Source: UBA12474 sp964549625 (lineage in GTDB: Bacteria; Babelota; Babeliae; Babelales; Babelaceae). Taken from it: a stretch of 44,231 nucleotides of DNA. The notes beneath the pieces were generated by a model. It was not told where the DNA came from. It did not search any database and saw only the letters and a list, made by a program, of their open reading frames with translations. Below are positions 16,885-24,986 of the stretch, in pieces. Each line of letters starts with the position of its first letter. Within the stretch, counting starts at the first letter, position 1. The DNA is taken from the NCBI GenBank assembly GCA_964549625.1, contig CAZJVA010000004.1, forward strand, positions 1 to 44,231, in the 5' to 3' direction. The position numbers were made by a program, and so were the translations under genes.

Positions 16885-19530
16885 TTATATTTCTCTAAGA
16901 AGTTGCTCTATTTCAGGGTTTCTTGGGTTTTTGACTGCAAGCTTTTCGAGTAAGGTTTGTAACAGCTCCTTACTATAAAAAGAGAGAGAGCTTTTTTCAC
17001 GGGCTACTTTTACTAATGCATTACTTCCACTGTTTTTGTTTATAAGTGTGATGAAGAGGTCCCCAAGGTCAGTCTCGATATCAAAGAAGTTTGTTGCTGG
17101 GATCTTGAAATATTTTTTCCCAATTTTTGCCGCCTGTTCAAGAACCAGGAGATCGTCGGTTGCTGCAACAAGTTTATTTAAAAGGCTTAACCCTTCCTGG
17201 TGGTCAGTTTCTTTTGCCGCTTCTAAGGCTTCGGTAAATCCCTGGTTTTTTGCAAATAACTTTTTAAATAAATCAAATGTGAAAGAGCTTACAAACTCAT
17301 TTTTTTCAAGATCCGCTTTAAACAAGTTTTTGGTTGTTTGTGCGGCGATATTGGGCGCGAATTCTTGATTTATCATTGTTTCTACAAGGTTTGCAATGTC
17401 ACGAAGAGTGGCTTGGGGCATTGTTACATATTGTTCGATTTGGCTGCCTATTTGAGTTATTTGTTCTTCTGTTAATTTTTCCTGGTACTTGAATAATTCT
17501 TCTAGGAGGCGTTGGCCGTGATAATTATCGGTTTGGAGAAGCGAATTGATAATTTCGATAGCCTTGTCAAAACCTTGATTGATGTTAAATAATTTTTGAA
17601 AGAGTATTTTCCCATACATAAGAGAATCGCTGGTTTGTAGTAATAGAAGTTCTTGAGCTGTTTGTGCGATCTCGGAAAGCATAAGGCCCTTGGCGATAAA
17701 ATTTTCTAAGAGTATGAATGCGGTGTGGGAAAGCGAAGAGTCTTGTGGTTGTTTTTGCTTTATTATATTGACTGTTTGGGTCAATATTTTTTTAAGAGTA
17801 GCTATTTGTTTTGTTGGGCTTTTTGTATCCTTTGTTTTGCCTATAGCTTCTAGTACGTTTTGGTAGAGGTGCAAGCGGGCAATTTTCTCTCGAGTCTCGT
17901 CTGCGTGTTTGATGATGTTTTCCAAGTTGTTTACCCATGATAGGGGAATGTTTTTGATGTTTTTTGGGAGCTTAATTGCAAAGTTTTCATCGTCAATTGG
18001 GTGGGCATACAGTGAAATAAATGTTGAAGGAGTGGGGGTTGGTTGATTTTGGATGGGAATTAATAGTCGAAGCATTGGGTATTGTGCAAAGTTTGATTCG
18101 TGAATTATTAAGCTATCTGCTATATCATCGGTTGTTTTGTAGGTAGCATACCCATGGCCAGGTTTTACATGGATGGTTAGTTGAGCATTGTTGTTGCCGA
18201 CGATGGTAACTTCGCCCTTGTTTTCTTCTTCTATTTTTTGATTGCTCTTATTTGAGCTGGTGGCGGTAAATAGTTCAGTGATGTTCGATATATGTTCTTT
18301 AGCAAACGTGAGGGGTTCCGATGGATATTCAGATGGGGTTTCATGTCCCAGTAAATAATTGACAGCAATTATAAGATTTGGCCATCCGGCACTCATATTA
18401 TGGGTACCTTCTGAGTATGTAATGTTAGGCAAATTGCTGAGCAGCTGCGCCCATTCGTTATACGCGTTTTGGTGTTTTTGGCTATGGGCGTTAAATTCAT
18501 CAAATTGGGCTTTTTCTGATGCTGTTTGTGAAGTCTTTAGTGCAAAATGATTGTATTTTTCGTAAAAAGTCAACACTTCTGGAAGTACATTAGGAGCGTT
18601 TTGTTTTAAAATCTTAGCTGAAACATCTCCTGTTTTTTCGTCATGCGCAAGAAGATTGATTATGTTTCGTATGGTGGTTTCAAGGCAGTCAGGGAACGTG
18701 TGCATTTGACCTGCTATGATGACGGTTGCTTTATTTGGGGCTTGTCGTAAGAGCGGTGGATGGTTTGCATCGCTAATTTGTGAGAGGATATACAGGGCCA
18801 GTTGCTCGTAATTTTTTTCGTCCAGGATAGCAAGCGGTTGTATTGGGGGAAGTAGGTCGATTTTAGCTTCGGTCGAAGAGGGAATAGGCGCTATTTTTTC
18901 AGCGCTACTTTTGATTTCATCTAGTTTTTCTCTAGTTTCTTGATTTAAGTCTTCTTTTTCTAATTCAGAGCACGCGCTGATTAAGGCATTTTTAATGGTA
19001 GGCTCGTAGTCAAAGTTTTTGATTTTTTCCCGATACTCCCAAAGTGCGGCAAGGAGAGTCAGGCGAGCGATTTCATATGTTGCATTTAAGAATGTTTCTT
19101 TGCGTTCAGCGGTAGCAAATGTCTGAATGTTGTCTTTTATGGTGTTAAAAAGATTTTTTGGGCGGTCTAGTTGTTGAAAAATAACAAGGTATGCAAGATT
19201 TTTGCACAGCTTATTGATAAAGCCATTTGGGTCATTTTTGTAATTAGGTTGAGCTAGTTTTACGTCTTCGGTTCCTGGGATGACATGAAAAAACGCTTTG
19301 ATGAGAGATCGAGCGTCTCGGTTAACTTCTTGGGGTAGGAAGGCCATGGTTCTCAAGCGGCGGATAAATTGTGTTTTTAGAGCAATCGCTCCATCAAGCA
19401 TCGAGAGATCTTTTAGTTCCTTTGGGAGAGTGGTGAACGATCCTTGCAGATCTGCAACGGTGGCAGCGTACTGCATACATGGTATTACGATGCTTACAAT
19501 AACAATGGCTTTTATCGCTATACGTTTCAT
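16885..19530 (-). CDS. Large exported alpha-solenoid-like protein of unknown function
   Basis: An 881-residue protein with a signal peptide at about 1-22 (IAIKAIVIVSIVIPCMQYAA). No enzyme motif is recognised. Most of the chain reads as amphipathic helices. From about 640 onward, repeated units occur: LFQKLFNINQGF at 643 and LFKKLFAKNQGF at 754, with a weaker LFITLINKNSG at 825. These alternate with LLEELFKY...EQITQIG at about 675 and LLNKLVAA...EQAAKIG at about 783. The spacing suggests a solenoid of about 36-residue units, similar in size to Sel1/PPR-like or HEAT-type repeats. The ATG has AAGGAAGG upstream. It stands alone between intergenic gaps of 130 and 197 bp. Binding of another protein is a reasonable guess. 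Confidence 0.8.
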   Translation of the reverse strand: MKRIAIKAIVIVSIVIPCMQYAATVADLQGSFTTLPKELKDLSMLDGAIALKTQFIRRLRTMAFLPQEVNRDARSLIKAFFHVIPGTEDVKLAQPNYKNDPNGFINKLCKNLAYLVIFQQLDRPKNLFNTIKDNIQTFATAERKETFLNATYEIARLTLLAALWEYREKIKNFDYEPTIKNALISACSELEKEDLNQETREKLDEIKSSAEKIAPIPSSTEAKIDLLPPIQPLAILDEKNYEQLALYILSQISDANHPPLLRQAPNKATVIIAGQMHTFPDCLETTIRNIINLLAHDEKTGDVSAKILKQNAPNVLPEVLTFYEKYNHFALKTSQTASEKAQFDEFNAHSQKHQNAYNEWAQLLSNLPNITYSEGTHNMSAGWPNLIIAVNYLLGHETPSEYPSEPLTFAKEHISNITELFTATSSNKSNQKIEEENKGEVTIVGNNNAQLTIHVKPGHGYATYKTTDDIADSLIIHESNFAQYPMLRLLIPIQNQPTPTPSTFISLYAHPIDDENFAIKLPKNIKNIPLSWVNNLENIIKHADETREKIARLHLYQNVLEAIGKTKDTKSPTKQIATLKKILTQTVNIIKQKQPQDSSLSHTAFILLENFIAKGLMLSEIAQTAQELLLLQTSDSLMYGKILFQKLFNINQGFDKAIEIINSLLQTDNYHGQRLLEELFKYQEKLTEEQITQIGSQIEQYVTMPQATLRDIANLVETMINQEFAPNIAAQTTKNLFKADLEKNEFVSSFTFDLFKKLFAKNQGFTEALEAAKETDHQEGLSLLNKLVAATDDLLVLEQAAKIGKKYFKIPATNFFDIETDLGDLFITLINKNSGSNALVKVAREKSSLSFYSKELLQTLLEKLAVKNPRNPEIEQLLREI

Positions 19531-19727
19531 GCGTTACGCCTTCCTTTTTTAATATTTGTTTTTTTATTTGTATTTATTATAGATGGTGTGGTGGCAGGTG
19601 TGCAAGGGTTTGAGCTGGCCCTGATGATCGCGGGCTTGGTGGGGAACTTTAATTGAAACTTGTTTTTTTGTTTTTATAATTGCAATAATTAATGTAGGTG
19701 AAATAAGAAGATTAAAGGAGTTATGGC

Positions 19728-20255
19728 ATGGTGTTTGGGACGCATTTCCGTTGTTGGTGTTTGGCCATTGCTTTTTCTGTTTGGAGTGTTGGGCTTTTTG
19801 GGTCAAGTTACGCGGATTTGGGGCAAGATTCTAACCAATGCTGTTTGATCGGGCAGATGCGTATTTGTATTTTATCGTTGTGGGAGGCTTTTGACCTCTT
19901 GCAAGCATGTCGTATTGCTCCTGAGGCGCGCGGGGACTTTGAGGTAGCCTGTCCGAGTCTGGTGGGGGAGTTGTTAAGACATTTAAGTATATTTGTTGCG
20001 GAGGAGTCTCTTGGTGATGAAGTCAGTGCAGAACTACAGGTTCTGTATTCGTATTTTAGGGCTATGCATAATTCTTTTGTTGGTGCCTGTAGGGGTGAGT
20101 ATCGTGGTTGTGAAATTCGTTTAAAAAATCTTTTTTCTGCGCTAGATCGTCTTTTTTTTGCGTTATGTGAGGTCCAGGGTTCTCAAAATGATGTTGAAAT
20201 TGCAATGCCAAGTCGGCTGCTTGCTTGTGTTGCAGCGCTGCAACCGAGTGCATAG
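19728..20255 (+). CDS. Small exported Cys-containing protein, unknown
   Basis: A 175-residue protein with a hydrophobic N-terminus (about 8-28) ending in a possible signal-peptidase site (GSSYA). The mature part holds several Cys residues and helical stretches such as LRHLSIFVAEESLGDEVSAEL. No family recognised. The start at 19728 is favoured by AAAGGAG seven bases upstream; another ATG at 19723 is out of frame and ends soon. Its last 73 bases overlap the 3' end of the opposite gene (20183-20986), so at most one of the two tails is free of constraint. It could be a wrong call if the opposite gene is the only real one. Confidence 0.55.
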   Translation: MVFGTHFRCWCLAIAFSVWSVGLFGSSYADLGQDSNQCCLIGQMRICILSLWEAFDLLQACRIAPEARGDFEVACPSLVGELLRHLSIFVAEESLGDEVSAELQVLYSYFRAMHNSFVGACRGEYRGCEIRLKNLFSALDRLFFALCEVQGSQNDVEIAMPSRLLACVAALQPSA

Positions 20256-20986
20256 TCACAAAAAAGACTGATTCTAGGCAAAAGGCGTTTTGTTTCAGTT
20301 GCTAAATTAAGTCCAAGGGCTGTATGTACGGTGTATAAGGCCCATTTGTAGTCATTTTTTGAGCTTGTTTGGTTTGTGGCGCTGAGTCCTACTAATAAAC
20401 AGAGCCCTTTGATTGGTTGGTCAGCATATGCGTACACTAGAAAGTTGTTTTGTATTGGCATATCCTTGCCAAAACCAAAAATTAAATCTTCGCGTATTCC
20501 CAGGTTTAACCAGTCAAAAAGGCCGAGTTCCAGAGCTGCTCCCACGGGAAGTCCAAGTTGATTTTTGCGAAATTCGGGCAAAAGAACCAGGCCGCTGCAG
20601 ATGGAGCTATTAATAAAATCAAGTTTGCTGGTGTTCTGGTAGCTGTGAGTGTATCCAAGTAGATAGCTTCCGCTAAGGCACATTGTTGATGATTTTGTTG
20701 TTTGTGGCGCGAGCAGTGTTTGGCTGGTGTAAATATTTTGATTTATATTTTGCTCGCAGCTGCCCTGAAAAAAAATTGTCTCTTGGCGCTGATCTTGCTT
20801 TTGATGGCGAATATAGGCTCCTGATAATCCTTCTAAGGTTGTTAGTTTCGGATAGGCAAAGCGTATAATTCCAGGAAAACAGCGCGCTGATGTGGAGGTG
20901 GTTGGAATCAGGGTATCGCAGGTAGTTGTTTGAAAAGATACTATGAGTATAAGTAGAAGATTCGGCTTAGAACGTATGTTTTTCAT
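20183..20986 (-). CDS. Barrel-like exported envelope protein
   Basis: A 267-residue protein when started at the ATG at 20986, which opens a signal peptide (IRSKPNLLLILIVSFQTTT). An upstream extension of 63 codons is rejected. The mature part has alternating polar/hydrophobic strands with turns, such as GAALELGLFDWLNLGIREDL and a terminal RLGIAISTSF ending in Phe, as outer membrane barrels often do. A surface or porin-like role is inferred from pattern only. The start codon has no clear ribosome binding site. It is divergent from grpE (80-bp gap with a plausible promoter) and its 3' end overlaps the 175-residue gene by 73 bp. Confidence 0.65.
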   Translation of the reverse strand: MKNIRSKPNLLLILIVSFQTTTCDTLIPTTSTSARCFPGIIRFAYPKLTTLEGLSGAYIRHQKQDQRQETIFFQGSCEQNINQNIYTSQTLLAPQTTKSSTMCLSGSYLLGYTHSYQNTSKLDFINSSICSGLVLLPEFRKNQLGLPVGAALELGLFDWLNLGIREDLIFGFGKDMPIQNNFLVYAYADQPIKGLCLLVGLSATNQTSSKNDYKWALYTVHTALGLNLATETKRLLPRISLFCDYALGCSAATQASSRLGIAISTSF

Positions 20987-21006
20987 CAAGGCAGTTTTAC
21001 GGTAAA

Positions 21007-21036
21007 ATGATAAACAGCTGGATGGTATTGTAACAA
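21007..21036 (-). promoter_or_regulatory. Possible promoter for the barrel-like protein gene
   Basis: On the minus strand, TTGTTA (plus 21031-21036), an 18-base spacer and TATCAT (plus 21007-21012). It would give a very short leader before the ATG at 20986. Confidence 0.35.
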
Positions 21037-21066
21037 ACGTACTAAAAAAAACATAGGGATAGCAAA

Positions 21067-21603
21067 ATGTGTTTAGATTGTACCCGACAAGCGTTGCATG
21101 AAGCAGATGCTGAAAAAGCAGTTGAGGTGAATGAAGAAGCATTACAGGAAGAATTGCGACAAGCCCAAGATGCACTTGTTCGTTGCAGAGAACAACAAGC
21201 TTATTTGCAGGCAGATTTTGAAAACTTTCGGCGCAACATTACCAAAGAGCGTTCTGAGTGGACGACCGCGGCTCGCGTGAGCATTGTCCGTGATTTGTTA
21301 CCTGTGGTAGATAACTTTGAACGGGCGATACAAGACCTTGCAGCGGCTCAGGCTGTTGATGCGGTGAACTCGGCACGTTTCCAGGGAATTCAGTTGATAC
21401 ACAAGGAGCTTCTGGGTTGCTTTGAACGTTGGCAGGTAGAGCCTATAGAGGCAACTTCGTTTGATCCACGAGTACATGAAGCGGTTGCCCAGGTTCCTGC
21501 AAGTGATGTGCATGCGGCAGGTTCCATTGTGGAGGTTTTGCAGAAGGGGTATCGTTGCCAGGGGGTGGTCGTCAGGCCAGCACGCGTCGTGGTTGCTCAA
21601 TAG
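21067..21603 (+). CDS. grpE: GrpE nucleotide exchange factor
   Basis: A 178-residue protein. The long N-terminal helix (about 15-75) contains QADFENFRRNITKE. The signature region follows with LLPVVDNFERAI, and the C-terminal beta part has SFDPRVHEAVAQV and GYRCQGVVVRPARVVV. GrpE releases ADP from DnaK. The N-terminus MCLDCTRQ carries an unusual CxxC. dnaK and dnaJ are not adjacent, and no HrcA-binding (CIRCE) element is seen upstream. It is convergent with the next gene, with only 4 bp between stops. Confidence 0.93.
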   Translation: MCLDCTRQALHEADAEKAVEVNEEALQEELRQAQDALVRCREQQAYLQADFENFRRNITKERSEWTTAARVSIVRDLLPVVDNFERAIQDLAAAQAVDAVNSARFQGIQLIHKELLGCFERWQVEPIEATSFDPRVHEAVAQVPASDVHAAGSIVEVLQKGYRCQGVVVRPARVVVAQ

Positions 21604-21607
21604 TCTG

Positions 21608-22615
21608 CTAGCTTTCTGTAGTGAGCGCTTGATTGTAGCGGTATTTATAGCGTGATCCAAACTTGAATGACTTTAATGCTTCTTGGGCGGCAATATTGCC
21701 CGAAGCCTCGGCTACTTGCATAAGATTTTTTCCTTTTTTGTTTTTCATCTCAAGGAGATATGAAGAGCCAGAGAATAGCTTTTGTAGTCCAGCTAGGTCT
21801 TGTTCCTCGCACAGACGGATAAGAACATTTTGTAGCATTTCGGGTAAAAATGTCTCCTGTAGCGCTGCGAGCCCAAGAAATTTGAGCAAGTTTTCTGCTT
21901 CATCAGCTTTTTTTAGGATATCGATAAGCCACAGGTGGGGCCCGTTAAAAAAAGATTTTGCTGGCTCTAAGGACAAATTTTGTTCGGTTTTTTGGAGCAT
22001 TGCGGAAATGTTTTCCATGAGTGCCCGACCATACAAGTTAGCCGGTTGTTCTTTTGGTGTCCCCTGGAGTTGGTTTATCTCAAAAAGAGAGAGTGTTTTT
22101 TTTTGAAGAATATTGGTCCTTTTTTTGAGCTCTTCGAGTTCTTCGGTTGCGCAGTACGGTGCATATTCGAGTAAAAGCCGCTGCTCATCCGTGCTGAATG
22201 GTGTTTCTTGCCATATGGCTTTCGTGGCGGCTCTTATTTTGTAGACCTCTTTTTTAAGGGTTGTTTTGTCTTTTTGAAGACCGGACTTTCGATATTCGCA
22301 TAAACTTTCAAAAAAACAACTCCAAGCTCCGACGAGGTCGCACGCGTGTACATCGGGTGCGGTTTTTCTGGGATAAATGTAGTACGGAAGTTCGGCTAGT
22401 TCTTCCCCGAAGAGGATGGGGATATACCGGCGCAGAAGCTTGGTGCCCTCATTGATCTCTTCGGATGACAGAGTTGCATTTTTCCCAAGGTCTTTGTTGT
22501 ATGCCTCAGTCATTGGAAATATTTGAGTATCTTTTTTAATAAGGGTTTCTTGTGGCATGATAGAGAGCTGGCAAATTCCTAGTAAGCAGGGAAATGCAAT
22601 GCGCAGATAATTCAT
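21608..22615 (-). CDS. Exported protein with ankyrin-like C-terminal unit
   Basis: A 335-residue protein with a signal peptide at about 1-19 (YLRIAFPCLLGICQLSI). The middle is helical and Lys/Glu-rich, with no recognised domain. At about 290-325 a single ankyrin-like unit can be read: DLAGLQKLFSGSSYLLEMKN, then GKNLMQVAEASGNIAAQEAL. One unit alone would not fold as an ankyrin domain, so this may be a degenerate end of a longer helical array. It may belong to a lineage-specific family. The ATG at 22615 is preceded by a weak GGAGG. It is opposite in direction to grpE and the amino-acid transporter. Confidence 0.7.
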   Translation of the reverse strand: MNYLRIAFPCLLGICQLSIMPQETLIKKDTQIFPMTEAYNKDLGKNATLSSEEINEGTKLLRRYIPILFGEELAELPYYIYPRKTAPDVHACDLVGAWSCFFESLCEYRKSGLQKDKTTLKKEVYKIRAATKAIWQETPFSTDEQRLLLEYAPYCATEELEELKKRTNILQKKTLSLFEINQLQGTPKEQPANLYGRALMENISAMLQKTEQNLSLEPAKSFFNGPHLWLIDILKKADEAENLLKFLGLAALQETFLPEMLQNVLIRLCEEQDLAGLQKLFSGSSYLLEMKNKKGKNLMQVAEASGNIAAQEALKSFKFGSRYKYRYNQALTTES

Positions 22616-22701
22616 AAAGCCTCCGGTTTTTTGGGGGATGTTTTTTGCAGTCTACTTAGTTTTAGTTATTTGCGTCTTTAGTTTTTTGTTCTACTTGAGG
22701 G

Positions 22702-22731
22702 TTGCAGTCTTTTGTTTTACCTTGGTAAATA
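22702..22731 (+). promoter_or_regulatory. Possible promoter for the amino-acid transporter operon
   Basis: TTGCAG (22702-22707), an 18-base spacer and TAAATA (22726-22731), 35 bases before the preferred ATG. Confidence 0.4.
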
Positions 22732-22765
22732 TGGTTTTTTGTAGTTTGATTAGGTGCTTTGCGCT

Positions 22766-24223
22766 ATGAGTCCTTTGTATAAGTTTTTTTGTGTGGCCGC
22801 CTTGTTTGGGGTTGCGTTTTTTGGATATTGGTATTGGCAGCTGCCTTCACGTGATGTTTTAATTGTAGGCACGAATTCAGGATATCCACCCTACGAGGTT
22901 TTGGATGAACGGGGTGAGCTGGTTGGATTTGATATTGATCTTGCAAGAAAAATTGGGGAAAAGCTTAATAAAAAGGTGGTATTTGAAGATAAGGCTTTTG
23001 ATGCGCTTATTTTGAGCTTGCAGCAGAAAAAGGTTGATCTTGTTTTAGCGGGACTTGATATTACACCAAAAAACAAGCAAGAGGTTGATTTTATTCCATA
23101 TACTCCGCCAGATGAGGTAGGGGCCTTGAGTTTGGTGTTCTGGAAGGACGTGCCAGAGGGAATTGATACTTTTGAAGATATTTCTTCGGTGCTTCAAAAT
23201 GCGGTTATTTGTGCTCAGAGCGGTACAAGCTATATTCCTTTACTCGAACGGTTGCCTGGAGTGACGCCTAAAGTACTTAATGCGATGTCTGATGTGATTA
23301 TGGATGTAAAGTATGGTAAATCACATGCATGCATTTTTGAATCTGCGGTTGCTCATGCTATTGCCAAAGAGCACCCTGATTTTGTTGTGCGAGATATTCC
23401 ACTTCCCGTTGGTTTTGTTTATGAAGGGACCGGTATTGCGGTTGCTAAGGACAATCCTGAACTTTTTGCAGCAGTTGATGCGGCGATGCGGCAGTTGCAC
23501 GCAGAAGGTGTTGTGCGAGCGTTAAAGGATAAGTGGTTTGTTCATGGTGGTTTACATATGCATGCGAGTGGGGTCGGGTTTTTTTGGTCAGTCTTGGTTC
23601 AACTTACTCGGGGTGCTGGGGTAACAATTTTGGCAGCGCTTTTAGCCATTTTGTTGGGAATTGTTGGTGGCGTGCTTTTTTCTATTGTTAGTGCACGCAA
23701 GGTTTTGGCTCCTCGGATTTTAAAATGGCTTATTTCAGCATATGTATTTGTTGTCCGCGGTACGCCAATGTATGTTCAAATTCTGATTTTTTATTTTGTA
23801 GTTCCCGAGCTTATCAAAATACCTCTTTCACCATTTGTTGCGGGTGTTCTTGCGGTAGGGTGTAATTCAATTGCTTATGTTGCAGAGATTTTGCGCGGAA
23901 CGATTAATTCTTTGCCGGATGGGCAGTGGGAAGCGTCATTTGTTTTGGGATATAGTCGCTTTCAGACGTTGCGTTATGTTATTTTGCCCCAAGTGTTGGC
24001 TATGGCGTTACCAGCCTTGGCCAATGAAGGAATTACGATAACCAAGGATACTTCATTGTTGGCCGCTATTGGGGTTCTTGAAGTTACCAAAATTGCACAA
24101 AATATGAATGCGAACCTATTTAAGCCGATTCCAATCTTTTTAGGCGTTGCGCTCGTTTATCTTTTGATTACAAGTAGTATCTCGCTGGCAGTCTCATATC
24201 TTGAAAAACGGGGTGCACAATGA
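22766..24223 (+). CDS. Amino-acid ABC importer: binding protein fused to permease
   Basis: A 485-residue fusion. Residues about 5-20 are a membrane anchor. About 30-255 are a family-3 solute-binding domain with GTNSGYPPYEVLDERG, VGFDIDLARKIGEKL and LAGLDITPKNKQEVDF. About 275-485 are a HisM-type permease domain with RGTPMYVQILIFYF and the EAA-type loop EASFVLGYSRFQTLRYVILP. This layout resembles GlnP of Gram-positive bacteria. It imports polar amino acids, perhaps Gln, Glu, Arg or His; the ligand is not determined. The ATG at 22766 is preferred over a GTG 12 bases upstream. The end overlaps the ATPase gene by 4 bp (ATGA), showing translational coupling. Confidence 0.92.
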   Translation: MSPLYKFFCVAALFGVAFFGYWYWQLPSRDVLIVGTNSGYPPYEVLDERGELVGFDIDLARKIGEKLNKKVVFEDKAFDALILSLQQKKVDLVLAGLDITPKNKQEVDFIPYTPPDEVGALSLVFWKDVPEGIDTFEDISSVLQNAVICAQSGTSYIPLLERLPGVTPKVLNAMSDVIMDVKYGKSHACIFESAVAHAIAKEHPDFVVRDIPLPVGFVYEGTGIAVAKDNPELFAAVDAAMRQLHAEGVVRALKDKWFVHGGLHMHASGVGFFWSVLVQLTRGAGVTILAALLAILLGIVGGVLFSIVSARKVLAPRILKWLISAYVFVVRGTPMYVQILIFYFVVPELIKIPLSPFVAGVLAVGCNSIAYVAEILRGTINSLPDGQWEASFVLGYSRFQTLRYVILPQVLAMALPALANEGITITKDTSLLAAIGVLEVTKIAQNMNANLFKPIPIFLGVALVYLLITSSISLAVSYLEKRGAQ

Positions 24224-24948
24224 TTCGTGCAGAAAACTTATTTGTGGCGGCGGGTCATACCAATATTCTTTCTGATGTTTCGTTTTCTATTCGTGCTGGC
24301 GGCGTTACCTTTTTCCTTGGAGAGAGTGGCGCTGGCAAGACAACGGTATTGCGAACAATAGCTGGCCTGGTCCCTTCATATACGGGCAAGATTTGGATTG
24401 CTGAGCGTGACGTCAAAACACTAACATCGGCTGAACGTGCTAAGCATGTGGGTTTTGTTTTCCAGACCTGGAATCTTTTTCCCCACCTTACGGTTTTGCA
24501 AAACTGCTCGCAGCCCCAAGAGGTAGTTTTGGGCGCATCGCAGCAGGATGCTGCTCTTGAAGGACTGAAGATGCTTGAGCTGCTTGATATACAGGCGCAT
24601 GCGTATAAGCAGGTGCGAGAGCTTTCAGGTGGGCAACAGCAACGCGTAGCAATTGCGCGTGCCCTTTGCTTGCATCCTGAGCTATTGCTTTTGGATGAGC
24701 CGACTTCTGCGCTTGATCCACAAACAAAGCGATCTTTAATTGGGATTATTAAAAAGCTTACTGAACGTGGTATTGCCGTTGCAATTAGTACGCATGATAT
24801 GGTTTTGGTACGGGCTCTTGAAGGTGATATGTATTTTCTTGATGATGGCCGTATTGTTGAACAGGCACTTGGTGGTGAGGCCGTTGGTAATGATCGGCCT
24901 CGGTTGGCGTCCTTTCTGCATCATCAAGATAGCAATAATTTAGTCTAG
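24220..24948 (+). CDS. Amino-acid ABC importer ATPase (GlnQ type)
   Basis: A 242-residue ATPase of the polar amino-acid uptake family. It has Walker A GESGAGKTTVL (about 35-45), Q-loop FVFQTWNLFPHLTV, signature ELSGGQQQRVAIARAL, Walker B LLLLDEPTSALD and switch His in ISTHD. It drives the fused binding protein/permease encoded just upstream, sharing ATGA with it. Together the two genes make a full importer without a separate binding protein, suited to amino-acid scavenging inside a host. Confidence 0.94.
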   Translation: MIRAENLFVAAGHTNILSDVSFSIRAGGVTFFLGESGAGKTTVLRTIAGLVPSYTGKIWIAERDVKTLTSAERAKHVGFVFQTWNLFPHLTVLQNCSQPQEVVLGASQQDAALEGLKMLELLDIQAHAYKQVRELSGGQQQRVAIARALCLHPELLLLDEPTSALDPQTKRSLIGIIKKLTERGIAVAISTHDMVLVRALEGDMYFLDDGRIVEQALGGEAVGNDRPRLASFLHHQDSNNLV

Positions 24949-24958
24949 GGTATTAGGG

Positions 24959-24986
24959 AAAAATCCCGGCATTAAAATATGCCGGG
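24959..24986 (-). terminator. Terminator embedding the stop codon of the 1091-residue gene
   Basis: Arms CCCGGCAT (24965-24972) and ATGCCGGG (24979-24986) form an 8-bp stem with a six-base loop. On the minus strand it is followed by ATTTTT. The TAA stop of the minus-strand gene (24972-24974) lies at the edge of the loop. The hairpin also sits 16 bases after the ATPase gene on the plus strand, where the T-run is absent. Confidence 0.65.

Noticed and set aside
20987..21175. 63-codon extension of the barrel-like protein
   Set aside because: It runs back through the start of grpE and precedes a good signal peptide.
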